64,000 bases of DNA from an uncultured Clostridia bacterium (GCA_946628965.1 CAMOXI010000003.1:1-64000); one strand, 5' to 3'. Shown: positions 27,813 to 37,340, counted from the stretch's first letter. Made by a program: numbers and translations. Notes: generated from the letters alone by a model not told the origin.

Positions 27813-30206
27813 TCAGTATCCAAAATATTCCGCGCGTTCCGCCGGGCTGATCGCAGCCTCGGTGCAGAAGCGCTCAATGCTGAGCCGGGCCCAGTCATTG
27901 TCCGTAATAAAGGCGCGAAGGATGTCCAGCTGGTCATACCAGTCCTTCAGGGTCTTGTGCCAGCGCTCCCGGTCCCGGGGCGCCTCCGGCTCCAGCAGGG
28001 CGACATACTCGTCGATCTTCTGCAGCACATGCTCGTTTGAGAGCGTGCTGTCGATAAGCTCTGCATAGCGCCGCAGACAGCGGTCCCGGAAGTCCGGGTT
28101 GCGGATCAGCTGGTGCAGCACGATGGGCATGTTGCTGTCGCCGTTCAAGACCATGAAGAAGGCGCAGCCCTTGTAGTAGAATGCCCAGTCCAGATCATAG
28201 AGCGCAAAGCTCCACTTCCCGCCGTTTTCCGGCGAAGAGAAGACCCGGAGATTGCCCTGCACGTCGCTGTTGCAGGAGTAGCTCTCCATCAGCATCCAGT
28301 CGATCAGGCTGTCCATGTCCAGATGCTCGCACATGTACTGATAGTGCTCCGGCTGGGTCAGATCGTTCTGCTGCGCGTAGGCCAGGATCTCGTCATAGAA
28401 GGGCGTACCGGGCACCACCGGCGTCTTGTAATTGCGCACGCTCTCCTTGCTGACCCCGGCGTGGGAGGCATAGAACTGCCTGGTCAGATCCTCTTTCAGG
28501 CAGTACAGACCGTAGTATTCCCCGTCAACATACAGAACACACCAGCGGTTTGCCTGCGTCAGCACCGCATCGGAGGCCTCCGTCGCCAGATCCTGGAACA
28601 GCTCATTGCGGAAGATCGTGTAGAGATAATCCTGCCCGGCGCGGATCGCAAGGGAGTTGAAGCGATCGATGCCGTTTCCGAACACGTCGCAGCGCAGGTC
28701 GCCGCCATAGCGGCCCTTGAAGTCCACTGCGAGGCTCTTCTTGTCCAGCGTCAGGCTGGTCCAGCCCGCAACGCGCAGCTCACAGGCCTGGCTGAACTCA
28801 CAGCCGTCCCCGGTATAGAGCGCCAGATTCGCTCCGGTGCGGCGGACCTTGTTGCCGCCGTAGAAGATGCGGTTGAAGGTGGGCCGGTCGTCCACCGTCA
28901 GGCTCAGGACCGGCAGCGTGTGCTCTTCGTTGAGAAAATAGCTGAAGCTCACGGGGCGGCTGGGCGAGGCGCCCTCCTCCACGGCGACGGCGCGGACAAC
29001 GCCCGTCTTTTCCAGCGTGATCGGCCCCTCATAGAGCGGGGAGGACAGGCCCGGGGCGCTTCCGTCCACAGTATAATGGATTTCCCCCGCGGAAACAAGG
29101 GAAACCGTAAGGCTCTCCGTCCCGTTGTAGATGCCGTCGGCCGTCAGCGCCTCCGGCTGCGCGGAGACGCGGCGGAAGCCCTCTCCGTTTGCGGCGCGGG
29201 GCGTGGCTTTCAGAAAATAGAAGAAGCCCGTCTCGCCCTCCAGACGGCCCATGCTGCCCTCCACGGGAATGTCATGCAGCCAGACCCAGTCGCAAAGCCC
29301 GCCGTCGGGATCATAGAGATAGAGCCGCTCGCTCACGGCGCCGAGGGAGAAGCCGGTGTTGCTGTCGGACACCGGGCTCTCCTCATCGCAGGTGACGAGC
29401 AGGCGCTCGCCGGGCCCCAGCGTTACGGCGGGGAAGCTCCATTTCGCCGGATCCTCCGCATCGTCCGACAGGCTGTAGCCCGCGAGAGACAGCGCATCCT
29501 CCCCGGTGTTTCGCAGCTCCACATAGTCATAGCACTGGCCGTTGAAGATGGGCGTGGCCTCGTTGGAGACCATGACCTCCTCGATGCGCAGGGGGGCGGC
29601 GTCGCCGCGGCTCTCACAGAAGGCGTCGTAGCCCGCGGCGTCGTTGGAAAATCCCGGCGTCGCCCAGGCGGAGAGCGCAAAGCTGCCGTCGTCCTTTCGC
29701 GCCAGGGAGCGGTCGCCCTCGTCCCCCTCGGCGCAGGAAACCCGATCCTGCACGCTGCCGTCCGGCGCGCAGAGGAAAAGCGTCTCCTCCCCGGAGAGAG
29801 AGAAGCCCAGCGCCTCCCCGCAGGGGATCAGCAGCAGTGCCCCGGGAGCCAGCGTCTCCTCCGAGAAGCCGTGCCGTGCGCCGACCTCCTGATCCGAAAG
29901 GCTCCAGCCGCGCAGGTCGAGAGGCCCGCCCGAGACGTTCTCCAGCTCGATCCAGTCGGGAAAGGCCCCGTCCACGCAGAGGGTGGCTCTGTTTTTCACC
30001 ATCACTTCCGAGATCCGCAGCAGGCCGCTGTAATCCGGCCCGGGCGTGGGCTCCGGCGTGGGGGCGGCGGTGAAAACGGGCGCGGAAGCCGCCGGCTCCG
30101 CCGTAGGGGCCGGTGCGGCGGCACGGGGTGTGATGCCTAAGAGCAGCATCAGCACGCCGAAAAGCACTGCCGCCAGTGCGATTCCGATTTTTTTCACGTT
30201 CTTCAT
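27813..30206 (-). CDS. CotH kinase-family protein with two lamin-tail-like domains and a chitobiase-like C-terminal domain
   Basis: LRISEVMVKNRATLCVDGAFPDWIELENVSGGPLDLRGWSLSD, LRIEEVMVSNEATPIFNGQCYDYVELRNTG, IHYTVDGSAPGLSSPLYEGPITLE, then CotH-like VDGEYYGLYCLKEDLTRQF...GGKWSFALYDLDWAF. Confidence 0.88.
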   Translation of the reverse strand: MKNVKKIGIALAAVLFGVLMLLLGITPRAAAPAPTAEPAASAPVFTAAPTPEPTPGPDYSGLLRISEVMVKNRATLCVDGAFPDWIELENVSGGPLDLRGWSLSDQEVGARHGFSEETLAPGALLLIPCGEALGFSLSGEETLFLCAPDGSVQDRVSCAEGDEGDRSLARKDDGSFALSAWATPGFSNDAAGYDAFCESRGDAAPLRIEEVMVSNEATPIFNGQCYDYVELRNTGEDALSLAGYSLSDDAEDPAKWSFPAVTLGPGERLLVTCDEESPVSDSNTGFSLGAVSERLYLYDPDGGLCDWVWLHDIPVEGSMGRLEGETGFFYFLKATPRAANGEGFRRVSAQPEALTADGIYNGTESLTVSLVSAGEIHYTVDGSAPGLSSPLYEGPITLEKTGVVRAVAVEEGASPSRPVSFSYFLNEEHTLPVLSLTVDDRPTFNRIFYGGNKVRRTGANLALYTGDGCEFSQACELRVAGWTSLTLDKKSLAVDFKGRYGGDLRCDVFGNGIDRFNSLAIRAGQDYLYTIFRNELFQDLATEASDAVLTQANRWCVLYVDGEYYGLYCLKEDLTRQFYASHAGVSKESVRNYKTPVVPGTPFYDEILAYAQQNDLTQPEHYQYMCEHLDMDSLIDWMLMESYSCNSDVQGNLRVFSSPENGGKWSFALYDLDWAFYYKGCAFFMVLNGDSNMPIVLHQLIRNPDFRDRCLRRYAELIDSTLSNEHVLQKIDEYVALLEPEAPRDRERWHKTLKDWYDQLDILRAFITDNDWARLSIERFCTEAAISPAERAEYFGY

Positions 30207-30281
30207 GCTGTCATTTTAGCACAAGCGCCCGGCGGTGACAACCAGAAGATGGAATAATCCGTTTCGAACGGAAAGAATCGG

Positions 30282-30310
30282 TTGACGAAGCGGCGGAAAA
30301 ACTGTAAAAT
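30282..30310 (+). promoter_or_regulatory. Sigma-A-type promoter
   Basis: TTGACG-17 nt-TAAAAT, 38 nt upstream of the holB-like ATG. Confidence 0.6.
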
Positions 30311-30347
30311 AGATTAGTTAGATCATTCAACGGGGGCGAGGGGACAC

Positions 30348-31151
30348 ATGGGCTTTCGGATTCATGACGCCGCAAGGCTCAATCATGCGTATATCATCGC
30401 CTCCGCCGATCCGGCGCTCTGCCGCGAAAGGGCGGACGAGATCGCACGGGCGGCCGTGTGCCGCAGCCCGTCGGACGTGCCCTGCGGCCAGTGCCGCGCC
30501 TGCCGCAAGGCGCTCGCCAACATCCACCCGGACATTCGGGTGATCCGCCGGCTGGAGGACAGCAAGGGCCGTCCCCGCCGGGAGATCGTGGTCGATCAGA
30601 TCCGTGAGATGGCGGCCGACGCGGTGGTGCTGCCCAACGAGAGTGAGCGGAAGGTCTATCTCATTGAGGACGCGGACACGATGAACGTCTCCGCCCAGAA
30701 CGCGGCGCTGAAGCTGCTGGAGGAGCCGCCCGCGGGCGTGATCTTCCTCCTGTGCGTCACGAATCCCCAGCAGCTGCTGCCCACCGTGCGCTCCCGCTGC
30801 GCGGAAGTGAACGTCAACGGGGAGCAGGCGCCGGAGGATGAGGAGACCCGCGGGCTGGCCGAGGGCTTTGTGAAGACCGTGGCCAGGGGCGATCCGGCGG
30901 AGCTCGCCCGCTGGTGCGCGAAGAATGAGATCGGCGAGCTGCGCGCCGCAACCGGCTTTGTGGAGAGCGTGTCGGCGCTCTGCGCCGAGATGCTCTGCCA
31001 GAGAAAGAGCGATCTGGGCATGCGCCCGGCGGAGATCGCCCGCCTGCACGCGCTCTGCGAACAATGCCTTACGATGCTGAAGGTGAACGTGGGCGCGAAA
31101 CACATTTTTGGACTGCTGACGGTAGACTCTATTCACGCTCCAGCCCCTTGA
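30348..31151 (+). CDS. holB: DNA polymerase III delta-prime-like subunit
   Basis: HAYIIASADPALCRERADEIARAAVC...PCGQCRACRKALANIHPDI...VYLIEDADTMNVSAQNAALKLLEEPPAGVIFLLCVTNPQQLLPTVRSRC; followed by a YaaT-like gene as in many Firmicutes. Confidence 0.88.
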   Translation: MGFRIHDAARLNHAYIIASADPALCRERADEIARAAVCRSPSDVPCGQCRACRKALANIHPDIRVIRRLEDSKGRPRREIVVDQIREMAADAVVLPNESERKVYLIEDADTMNVSAQNAALKLLEEPPAGVIFLLCVTNPQQLLPTVRSRCAEVNVNGEQAPEDEETRGLAEGFVKTVARGDPAELARWCAKNEIGELRAATGFVESVSALCAEMLCQRKSDLGMRPAEIARLHALCEQCLTMLKVNVGAKHIFGLLTVDSIHAPAP

Positions 31152-31174
31152 GGGGCTGAAGCGTGAGGGGGATC

Positions 31175-31275
31175 CTCGCGTTTATCGCGGCGGGCTTCTG
31201 TCCGCCTTGGTCGACGCGAGGCCTCGCAGAGCTCGGCTCAGGGTGTTTTTGCCGAGGCAAAGCCCCGTCAAAAAC
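31175..31275. repeat. Structured repeat element, copy A
   Basis: CTCGCG...ATCGC...TTGGTCGaCGCGAG...GGTGTTTTTGCCGAGGCAAAGCCCCGTCAAAAAC; aligns with 59476-59578. Confidence 0.7.
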
Positions 31276-31386
31276 TGATTATGATTTGTTTTTCGCCTTC
31301 CGCGGGAAAAATCAGAGAGTTCCCCTCTGAACTCCCCTGTCGTGTGGAGCGAGGGGCGAACGGATACAGAAACGAGGATATACACA

Positions 31387-32766
31387 TTGGTTGACGTAGT
31401 CAGTATCAAATTCAAAAACCGGGGCAAGAGTTATTTCTTTTCCCCGAACAAGCTGGACATCAAAACCGGCGACAAGGTGATCGTGGAGACCTCCAAGGGA
31501 CTGGAGATCGCCGACGTGGTGCGCGGCAATCATCCCGTGGAGGATGACGCCGTGATCCAGCCGCTGCGCCCGGTGGCCCGCGTCGCCACGGCGGACGATC
31601 TGCGCGTGGCGGAGCTCAACAAAAAGCGGGAGAAAGAGGCCTTCGAGATCTGCCAGAAGAAGATCGCCGAGCACGGGCTCGAGATGAAGCTGGTGGACGT
31701 GGAGTGCAATTTCGAGGGGAACAAGACCATGTTCTTTTTCACCGCCGACGGGCGGGTGGACTTCCGCGAGCTGGTGAAGGACCTGGCCGGCATCTTCCGC
31801 AACCGCATCGAGCTGCGGCAGATCGGCGTGCGGGACGAGGCCAAGATGATCGGCGGCATCGGCATCTGCGGCCGGCCCTACTGCTGCCATCAGTTCCTGG
31901 ACGATTTCCAGCCGGTGTCCACCAAGATGGCAAAGGTCCAGTCCCTGTCCCTGAACCCGACCAAGATCTCCGGCAGCTGCGGCAGGCTCATGTGCTGCCT
32001 GCGCTACGAGCAGGAGGCCTATGAGGAGCTCATCAAGAAGGTGCCCAAGCAGGGCGCCTTCGTGGAGACCAAGGACGGCTACGGCACCGCCGTGTCCGTC
32101 AATCTCCTGCGCCAGACCGTGAAGGTCCGTCTCGACGACGACAGGGACGACGCGCTGCACCTCTATACCGCCAACGAACTCTGCGCCGTACCCGGCGGCC
32201 GCCCCAGGGACGGGGAAGAGCCGCCCCACGTGCTCAACTATGTGCCGCCCGTGGAGGAGGAAGAGGAAGAGAAGGTGGACGAGTGGGCCATCCCCGTGCT
32301 GGTGGTGCCTGAACCTTCCGTCGGCGCCCCGCGGGACGAGGACGAGAGCGGCGAAAAGAAGAACGGCCGCCGTCGCCGCGGCAGAGGCAAGGGCGAGGGC
32401 CCTGCGGAAAAGCAGCAGCCGGCAGCCGAGGAAGCCCCTGCGCCCAGGGCGCCGGAAAAGAGCGGTGAGCAGAAGAAGAGCCGTCGCGGCGGAAGACGCG
32501 ACAAAAAGCCCGCCGCAGCGGCCGAAGCCGCCCCTGCCCCCAAGGCCGCTGAGAAGAAGGAACTGAAGGAAAACCGGGAGCAGAAGGGGAAGAAGCCCCA
32601 GAAAGCCCCCGGCAAGGCCAGCGTCAAGCCCGTGAAGGTGGAGGCCCACCCCGCGGAGGCGCAGGCCGCGCCTAAGACCGAGGGCGACGCCCAGGCCGCC
32701 GCCCGCAAGCGCCGTCACCGTTATCACAAGCCCCGGCCCAAGACCGGCGGGGAGAATAAGCAGTAA
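31387..32766 (+). CDS. yaaT: PSP1-domain (YaaT-like) protein with long Lys/Ala/Pro-rich C-terminal tail
   Basis: TTG start likely; VVSIKFKNRGKSYFFSPN...FFFTADGRVDFRELVKDLAGIFRNRIELRQIGVRDEAKMIGGIGICGRPYCCHQFL...SLNPTKISGSCGRLMCCLRYE. Confidence 0.92.
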   Translation: MVDVVSIKFKNRGKSYFFSPNKLDIKTGDKVIVETSKGLEIADVVRGNHPVEDDAVIQPLRPVARVATADDLRVAELNKKREKEAFEICQKKIAEHGLEMKLVDVECNFEGNKTMFFFTADGRVDFRELVKDLAGIFRNRIELRQIGVRDEAKMIGGIGICGRPYCCHQFLDDFQPVSTKMAKVQSLSLNPTKISGSCGRLMCCLRYEQEAYEELIKKVPKQGAFVETKDGYGTAVSVNLLRQTVKVRLDDDRDDALHLYTANELCAVPGGRPRDGEEPPHVLNYVPPVEEEEEEKVDEWAIPVLVVPEPSVGAPRDEDESGEKKNGRRRRGRGKGEGPAEKQQPAAEEAPAPRAPEKSGEQKKSRRGGRRDKKPAAAAEAAPAPKAAEKKELKENREQKGKKPQKAPGKASVKPVKVEAHPAEAQAAPKTEGDAQAAARKRRHRYHKPRPKTGGENKQ

Positions 32767-32767
32767 G

Positions 32768-32836
32768 AAAACTCGCCGTGAAGACGATATCTTCACGGCG
32801 AGTTTCAAGGTGTCGACAAAGTGTCGACACCTTGAG
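32768..32836. terminator. Two consecutive strong hairpins after the yaaT-like gene
   Basis: aactcgccgtgaaga-cgata-tcttcacggcgagtt and caaggtgtcgaca-aag-tgtcgacaccttg. Confidence 0.65.
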
Positions 32837-32864
32837 TATCAAAAATGAGTAGTTGCTCAAATCA

Positions 32865-33187
32865 GGAAACATTTCTTTCCTCTCGCGGAAAGAAATGTTT
32901 CCTGCCCTTCAAAGAAAGGCGACCAGAGGAAGGATCCTCTGGTCGCCTCTCCTCAATGGGGAATCTAAGGGCAAAACTCAGGTCGCCGCTATAGCAAGAA
33001 CGCGTAGTTGCTGACCCCGCATACCGCTGTCGCTAAGCATTACTTCTGACCGGAGTTTCATCCCGCTCTTTCCCGCGGCTCGCTGTAAGGGAAACAACTG
33101 GCCGCCGGGGGGCGTCGACCCCTACAAGCGAAACGCTCCTGTGTCGAGCCGCCTGTGCGGGAAACGCAGCAAGGTATCTGTCGGCAA
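32865..33187 (+). repeat. Dispersed intergenic repeat, copy 2
   Basis: ggaaacatttctttcc-tctcgc-ggaaagaaatgtttcc head; body ggcgaccagaggaaggatcctctgg...gcgtcgacccctac aligns with 19889-20153. Confidence 0.85.
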
Positions 33188-33189
33188 GG

Positions 33190-33249
33190 AAAAAACGCCA
33201 TACCCCTGTCTGTAACGCCTGACGACAGGGATATGGCGTTTTTCCCGCT
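33190..33249. terminator. Bidirectional hairpin terminator
   Basis: aaaaacgccatacccctgtc ... gacagggatatggcgttttt. Confidence 0.75.
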
Positions 33250-33315
33250 ACCCGGCGGCAGCGGGCGCCTGTGTTGTTTTTCCGTATATGCGAAAGAGAC
33301 GGTTATGTCCAGCTA

Positions 33316-34068
33316 TCAGCCCTTTTCCGGCCCCTGATAGCGGGGCTTGCCGACAGTCTTCTTGCCGTACTCGATGGCCTGTTTGGGGCAGAGATTGATG
33401 CAGGCCATGCAGTGGGTGCAGTTGTCGCCCCAGACGGGCCGTTTGTCCCTGAGCGTGATGTTCGCCAGCGGACAGACCGCGGCGCAGCGGCCGCAGCCGA
33501 TGCAGGCGTCGGTCGCGCGGAAGGCCTTTGCCTTCATGAAGTCCTTATAGTACATGCCGAGGATCATCTCGGTGGAGAGAAACTCCCAGGCCTTCATGCC
33601 CGGGTCGGGCAGCTCCGATCCCGCCAGGATGAAGTCGGCGATGCCCTCGATGACGGGCAGGGCCTCGCGGACCTTCTCCCGGTTCTCCGCGGCCTCATGG
33701 GTCTTGAAGAAGGCGATGTAGTTCTGCGGCATGCAGACCTCAGCCGTGCCCAGATAGGCAAAGCCCTTTTCGCTGGCGATCCTGCGGCAGTATTCGGGGC
33801 TGCCGCCCATGCCGCCGGCGCAGGTCATGATGAAGTAGGCGCGCACGTTGTTGGGGAAGGAGGACTTGCGGATGAAGTCCAGAAAGGCGCGGGGCGGGGC
33901 GGAGACATAGACCGGTGAGACAAAGACGTACCTGCCGGGCTTCGCAAATTCGGCACCCTTCCCCTCGCGGGTGTACTTTGTCGCGTCGCAGAGCGTATCC
34001 CCGGTCAGCTCCGCGATCTTTTTGGCCACAAAGCGGCTGTTGCCGGTGCCGGAAAAATAGATGATCAT
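33316..34068 (-). CDS. EFR1-family flavodoxin plus 2x[4Fe-4S] ferredoxin fusion
   Basis: MIIYFSGTGNSRFVAKKIAE...; ATDACIGCGRCAAVCPLANI...WGDNCTHCMACINLCPKQAIEYG. Confidence 0.92.
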   Translation of the reverse strand: MIIYFSGTGNSRFVAKKIAELTGDTLCDATKYTREGKGAEFAKPGRYVFVSPVYVSAPPRAFLDFIRKSSFPNNVRAYFIMTCAGGMGGSPEYCRRIASEKGFAYLGTAEVCMPQNYIAFFKTHEAAENREKVREALPVIEGIADFILAGSELPDPGMKAWEFLSTEMILGMYYKDFMKAKAFRATDACIGCGRCAAVCPLANITLRDKRPVWGDNCTHCMACINLCPKQAIEYGKKTVGKPRYQGPEKG

Positions 34069-34090
34069 AGGATCTCCTTCCTGTTACGCC

Positions 34091-34939
34091 TTACTTTTTG
34101 TAGCAGCTCTTAATATATTCGGCGAAGCTTGCCTCGCCCACGCGGGTATCGCCCACCATCTCATGGGTCAGCGTCCACTTGGAGAAGCGGATGATGGCCT
34201 CCTTGCCGTTTTTCTTCTGCTTGTTGACCCAGGCCAGCACGTCGAAGAGCCAGACCGGGGCGCGGCTGATCTGCGGCTCCTTCCCGGCGGCGGCGAAGAA
34301 CATGCGCGCCAGCTCCTCATAGCTCCAGGTCTCTTTGCCGCCCACGTTGAACATGGCGCCGTCATCGCACATATGCTCCACGATGAAGTCGGCAAAGTCC
34401 GGCGTGTCCACCACGTTGCAGTGCACGTCCCTGTTGCCGAGCAGCGTCACCTTGCCCTTTTCGATCATGGGCATGAAGACCTTGGCGATATCGTAGAAAT
34501 AGCCGGAGGGGCGGAAGATGACCCACTTGAGGCCGCTGGCCTTGAGCTGGTTTTCAAACTTGTATTTGGCGTCCAGCATGGGGACGGAGGGATCCCCGTC
34601 GGCCTTGAGGACGGAGGCGTAGGCAAAATGCTTCACGCCGGCGTGGCGCGCCTCATCCAGAAGGTTCATGTTCCCCTGGTAGTCCACGTCGTAGCAGCTG
34701 ACTTCCGCGCTGGCCTTGGTGAGCCCCACCGTGGAGATCACCACGTCCGCCCCGTCGCAGACGCCGCGGAGGCTGTCCCGATCCTGGGCGTCGGCCTTCA
34801 CGGCCTGAAACTTTCCGTCAAAGCCGGGGATGGGGCGGATCGTGCGGCCGAAGCCCACGACTTCATACCCCTGCCGCACCAGAGAACGGACCAGATCGCT
34901 GCCCAGATGCCCGAAAGCACCGGCAACCACAACTTTCAT
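34091..34939 (-). CDS. NAD(P)-binding SDR/NmrA-like protein
   Basis: MKVVVAGAFGHLGSDLVRSLVRQGYEVVGFGR Rossmann motif (GxxGxxG). Confidence 0.85.
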   Translation of the reverse strand: MKVVVAGAFGHLGSDLVRSLVRQGYEVVGFGRTIRPIPGFDGKFQAVKADAQDRDSLRGVCDGADVVISTVGLTKASAEVSCYDVDYQGNMNLLDEARHAGVKHFAYASVLKADGDPSVPMLDAKYKFENQLKASGLKWVIFRPSGYFYDIAKVFMPMIEKGKVTLLGNRDVHCNVVDTPDFADFIVEHMCDDGAMFNVGGKETWSYEELARMFFAAAGKEPQISRAPVWLFDVLAWVNKQKKNGKEAIIRFSKWTLTHEMVGDTRVGEASFAEYIKSCYKK

Positions 34940-35131
34940 CGTTCAGCACCTCGCAATCACTATATGTTGTATTAAGCATAGTCCGTTTTCCTGAAAAAAT
35001 CAAGAGCGGGCCGCAGAGAGCTCCCGCCTGGGCCGCAGCCTTGTGGGCTGTCCCGAAATATGCTATATTATATAATGAGTATAGGACAAAACAGCAAGGC
35101 TGTTTTGCTGCGCCGCCGAAGGGAGTACGAG

Positions 35132-35734
35132 ATGAAGCTTCTTCTGATGTCCGATCTTGAGCAGCAGCAATACTGGGAGCCCAGGCCCGAGGATCTTTGC
35201 GGCATGGATCTGATCCTCTCCGCCGGGGATCTGAAGCCGGAATATTTAAACCGGCTCGCCCGTGCGGGGCTTTCCGCCCCGGGGCGCAGCTATCTGCTCT
35301 ACGTGTACGGAAACCACGACCAGCGCTGTCCCCGGTACCTGTCGCGGGACTGCGTCTGTGTGGACGGGGACCTGCTGACGGTGAAAGGGCTGCGGATCCT
35401 CGGCCTCGGCGGGAGCCTGCGCTACAAGCACGGGCCCTTCCAGTATACCGAGGAGGAGATGCAGCGCCGCATCGGGGATCTGGAGAGGAAGCTGCGGAAA
35501 AGCGGCGGGGCGGACATCGTTCTGACCCACGCGCCGCCGCGCGGCCTGGGCGACCGGGAAGATCCGGTGCACCGGGGCTTTGCCTGTTTCCGCACGCTGC
35601 TGGACACCTGGAAGCCCGGCTACCTGGTGCACGGGCATGTCCATCTGCGCGAAAACGAGGAGGCCGGGCGCATCCGGCAATATGGAGAGACGACGCTCAT
35701 CAACGCATGCGGAAGCTTCGTACTGGAGCTCTGA
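35132..35734 (+). CDS. Metallophosphoesterase
   Basis: ATG 35132 MKLLLMSDLEQQ; YVYGNHDQRC (GNHD), VLTHAPPRG, LVHGHVHL. Confidence 0.85.
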   Translation: MKLLLMSDLEQQQYWEPRPEDLCGMDLILSAGDLKPEYLNRLARAGLSAPGRSYLLYVYGNHDQRCPRYLSRDCVCVDGDLLTVKGLRILGLGGSLRYKHGPFQYTEEEMQRRIGDLERKLRKSGGADIVLTHAPPRGLGDREDPVHRGFACFRTLLDTWKPGYLVHGHVHLRENEEAGRIRQYGETTLINACGSFVLEL

Positions 35735-35764
35735 GCGCAGGCCTGTGAAAAGGAGGCGGATCGC

Positions 35765-36184
35765 GTGAAAGTACAGATTCATCACCCGAGACCGGGTCGG
35801 GGCTTTCGGGACGGGGAGATCCTGGAGGCCGTTCGGGTGTCCACAGACCCGGAAGGCCGCTATGCGGTGGCCGAGCTCCATGCAAACGAGCTCTTCGCAG
35901 CGTTCCGGATCACAGCCCGGGGCGAAGAGCTCCTGGCCGGGGACTATGTGGACAGTTTTGCCTTTGACAACGACGTTCCCATGCTGCTGAAGTTCTCGGT
36001 CAGCTGGGACTATATCCCCTACGGCTTCTGCAAGCTGATCCTCTGGGCGCCCGAGATGGCGAACCGCTTCGATGGCTGCTTTGAGAAAACGGTCAAACGC
36101 TTCTACTTTGACCGGGCGCTGTATGAGGCAAAGCGCGAAGAACTGCACGGCTCACCCGACAGCGCGGAGGAGCCGTGCTCCTGA
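35765..36184 (+). CDS. Hypothetical protein
   Basis: 139 aa ORF in the same direction, 30 nt after the phosphoesterase stop; no recognised motif. Confidence 0.6.
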   Translation: MKVQIHHPRPGRGFRDGEILEAVRVSTDPEGRYAVAELHANELFAAFRITARGEELLAGDYVDSFAFDNDVPMLLKFSVSWDYIPYGFCKLILWAPEMANRFDGCFEKTVKRFYFDRALYEAKREELHGSPDSAEEPCS

Positions 36185-36221
36185 ACGCACAGCAAGATAC
36201 GCGGAATAAGATAACAATAAC

Positions 36222-36259
36222 AATCGCCCCGGGATCCTGTGGGCTCCCGGGGCGATTGC
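36222..36259 (+). terminator. Intrinsic terminator-like hairpin
   Basis: caatcgccccggga-tcctgtgggc-tcccggggcgattg. Confidence 0.65.
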
Positions 36260-36585
36260 TGTATCGCCTGCAAGCCGAATGTGTGCTTTTTTTCGAACAA
36301 TGCGGGCTCTTGTTCGAAAAAACGTTCGACCTGTCGAATACCGGCCGGGTCGCGCAAAAAAGTGCGCAAAAGGAAAAAGAGGTGGGAACAAAGCTCGATT
36401 TTTTGAGTCAAGTTTCAAGAAAGACAAAATATACCTGGTTTTTCCTGAAGGAGATGAAGATCGTGACGCAGAGCAAAGCAGCGGACAGCCCGGCAGCCCA
36501 GGATACGTTTGACGAATCCCAGTACCGCGAAAACACTGCGAACAATCCGGAAATACTTCTCCGGCGCGGAGGAAGGAGAGGGAAG

Positions 36586-37212
36586 ATGAGCGTACGCATT
36601 CTGTGCTTCGGCGACTCCAACACCTATGGCTACGACCCGCGGGACGTGCTTGAGCGGCGCTATCCCCCGCAGGAGCGCTGGCCGGATCTGCTGGCCGCGG
36701 CGACCGGCTGGGACGTGGTCAATCTTGGGCTCAACGGCCGGACGATCCCGCACCGCCCGCGGGAGACGGAGACCGCGCTCGCGCAGATCCGCAAATACCT
36801 GCCCGCGGCTTGTCTTGTGGTCCTGCTGGGCTCCAACGACGCGCTGCTGATGGACGACGCCTCCGCAGAGAAGATCGGCGCCAGAATGGACCGCTTTCTG
36901 CACGCCCTGCGCGGGGAACTGCCGGATCTGCCGATCCTGCTGCTCTCGCCGCCCCGGGTCGAGATCCCGCTGGCGCATGTCCAGGAGCTGTTCCGGGAGC
37001 TGATCCTCGCGTACCGGAAGCTCGCCGCAAAATACCGTGTCTCTTTTGCCTCGCCGCCCTCCTGGCAGCTTCCGCTCTCGGCGGATGAGGTTCATTTTTC
37101 CGCCGAGGCCCACGCAAACTTTGCCCGGAAAATCGAGCCGCTGCTGCGGCAGATCCTGTCCCGGGCAGGCGATGAGAGCGGAAATCCCGCGGATCTTCAG
37201 GAATTCGAATGA
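36586..37212 (+). CDS. SGNH/GDSL hydrolase
   Basis: ATG 36586 MSVRILCFGDSNTYGYDPR (GDSN), LGLNGRTI, LLGSNDALL, ADEVHFSAEAHANFA; an in-frame upstream extension exists. Confidence 0.88.
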   Translation: MSVRILCFGDSNTYGYDPRDVLERRYPPQERWPDLLAAATGWDVVNLGLNGRTIPHRPRETETALAQIRKYLPAACLVVLLGSNDALLMDDASAEKIGARMDRFLHALRGELPDLPILLLSPPRVEIPLAHVQELFRELILAYRKLAAKYRVSFASPPSWQLPLSADEVHFSAEAHANFARKIEPLLRQILSRAGDESGNPADLQEFE

Positions 37213-37340
37213 AGAATTCGAATTCGGGTCATTTCTTCAAGTTCCGGCGATTGCGGGCGGGGGGCTGGACAGATTTCTGAGGATGGACGGACAGCGACAG
37301 ACCGCAAGCCTTATGCGGCAAGACGAAAAGGAGGACGAAA

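Noticed and set aside
31151-31165. cagccccttgaggggctg hairpin as a riboswitch
   Set aside because: Simple short stem at the holB stop; no conserved aptamer features.
36285-36345. CGAAC...GTTCG considered as a LexA/SOS box
   Set aside because: Spacing between half-sites is far longer than the 4-nt spacer of the Gram-positive LexA box.
37198-37230. gaattcgaatgaagaattcgaattc repeat at the SGNH gene end
   Set aside because: Short local palindromic duplication without wider context; not distinguishable from chance.
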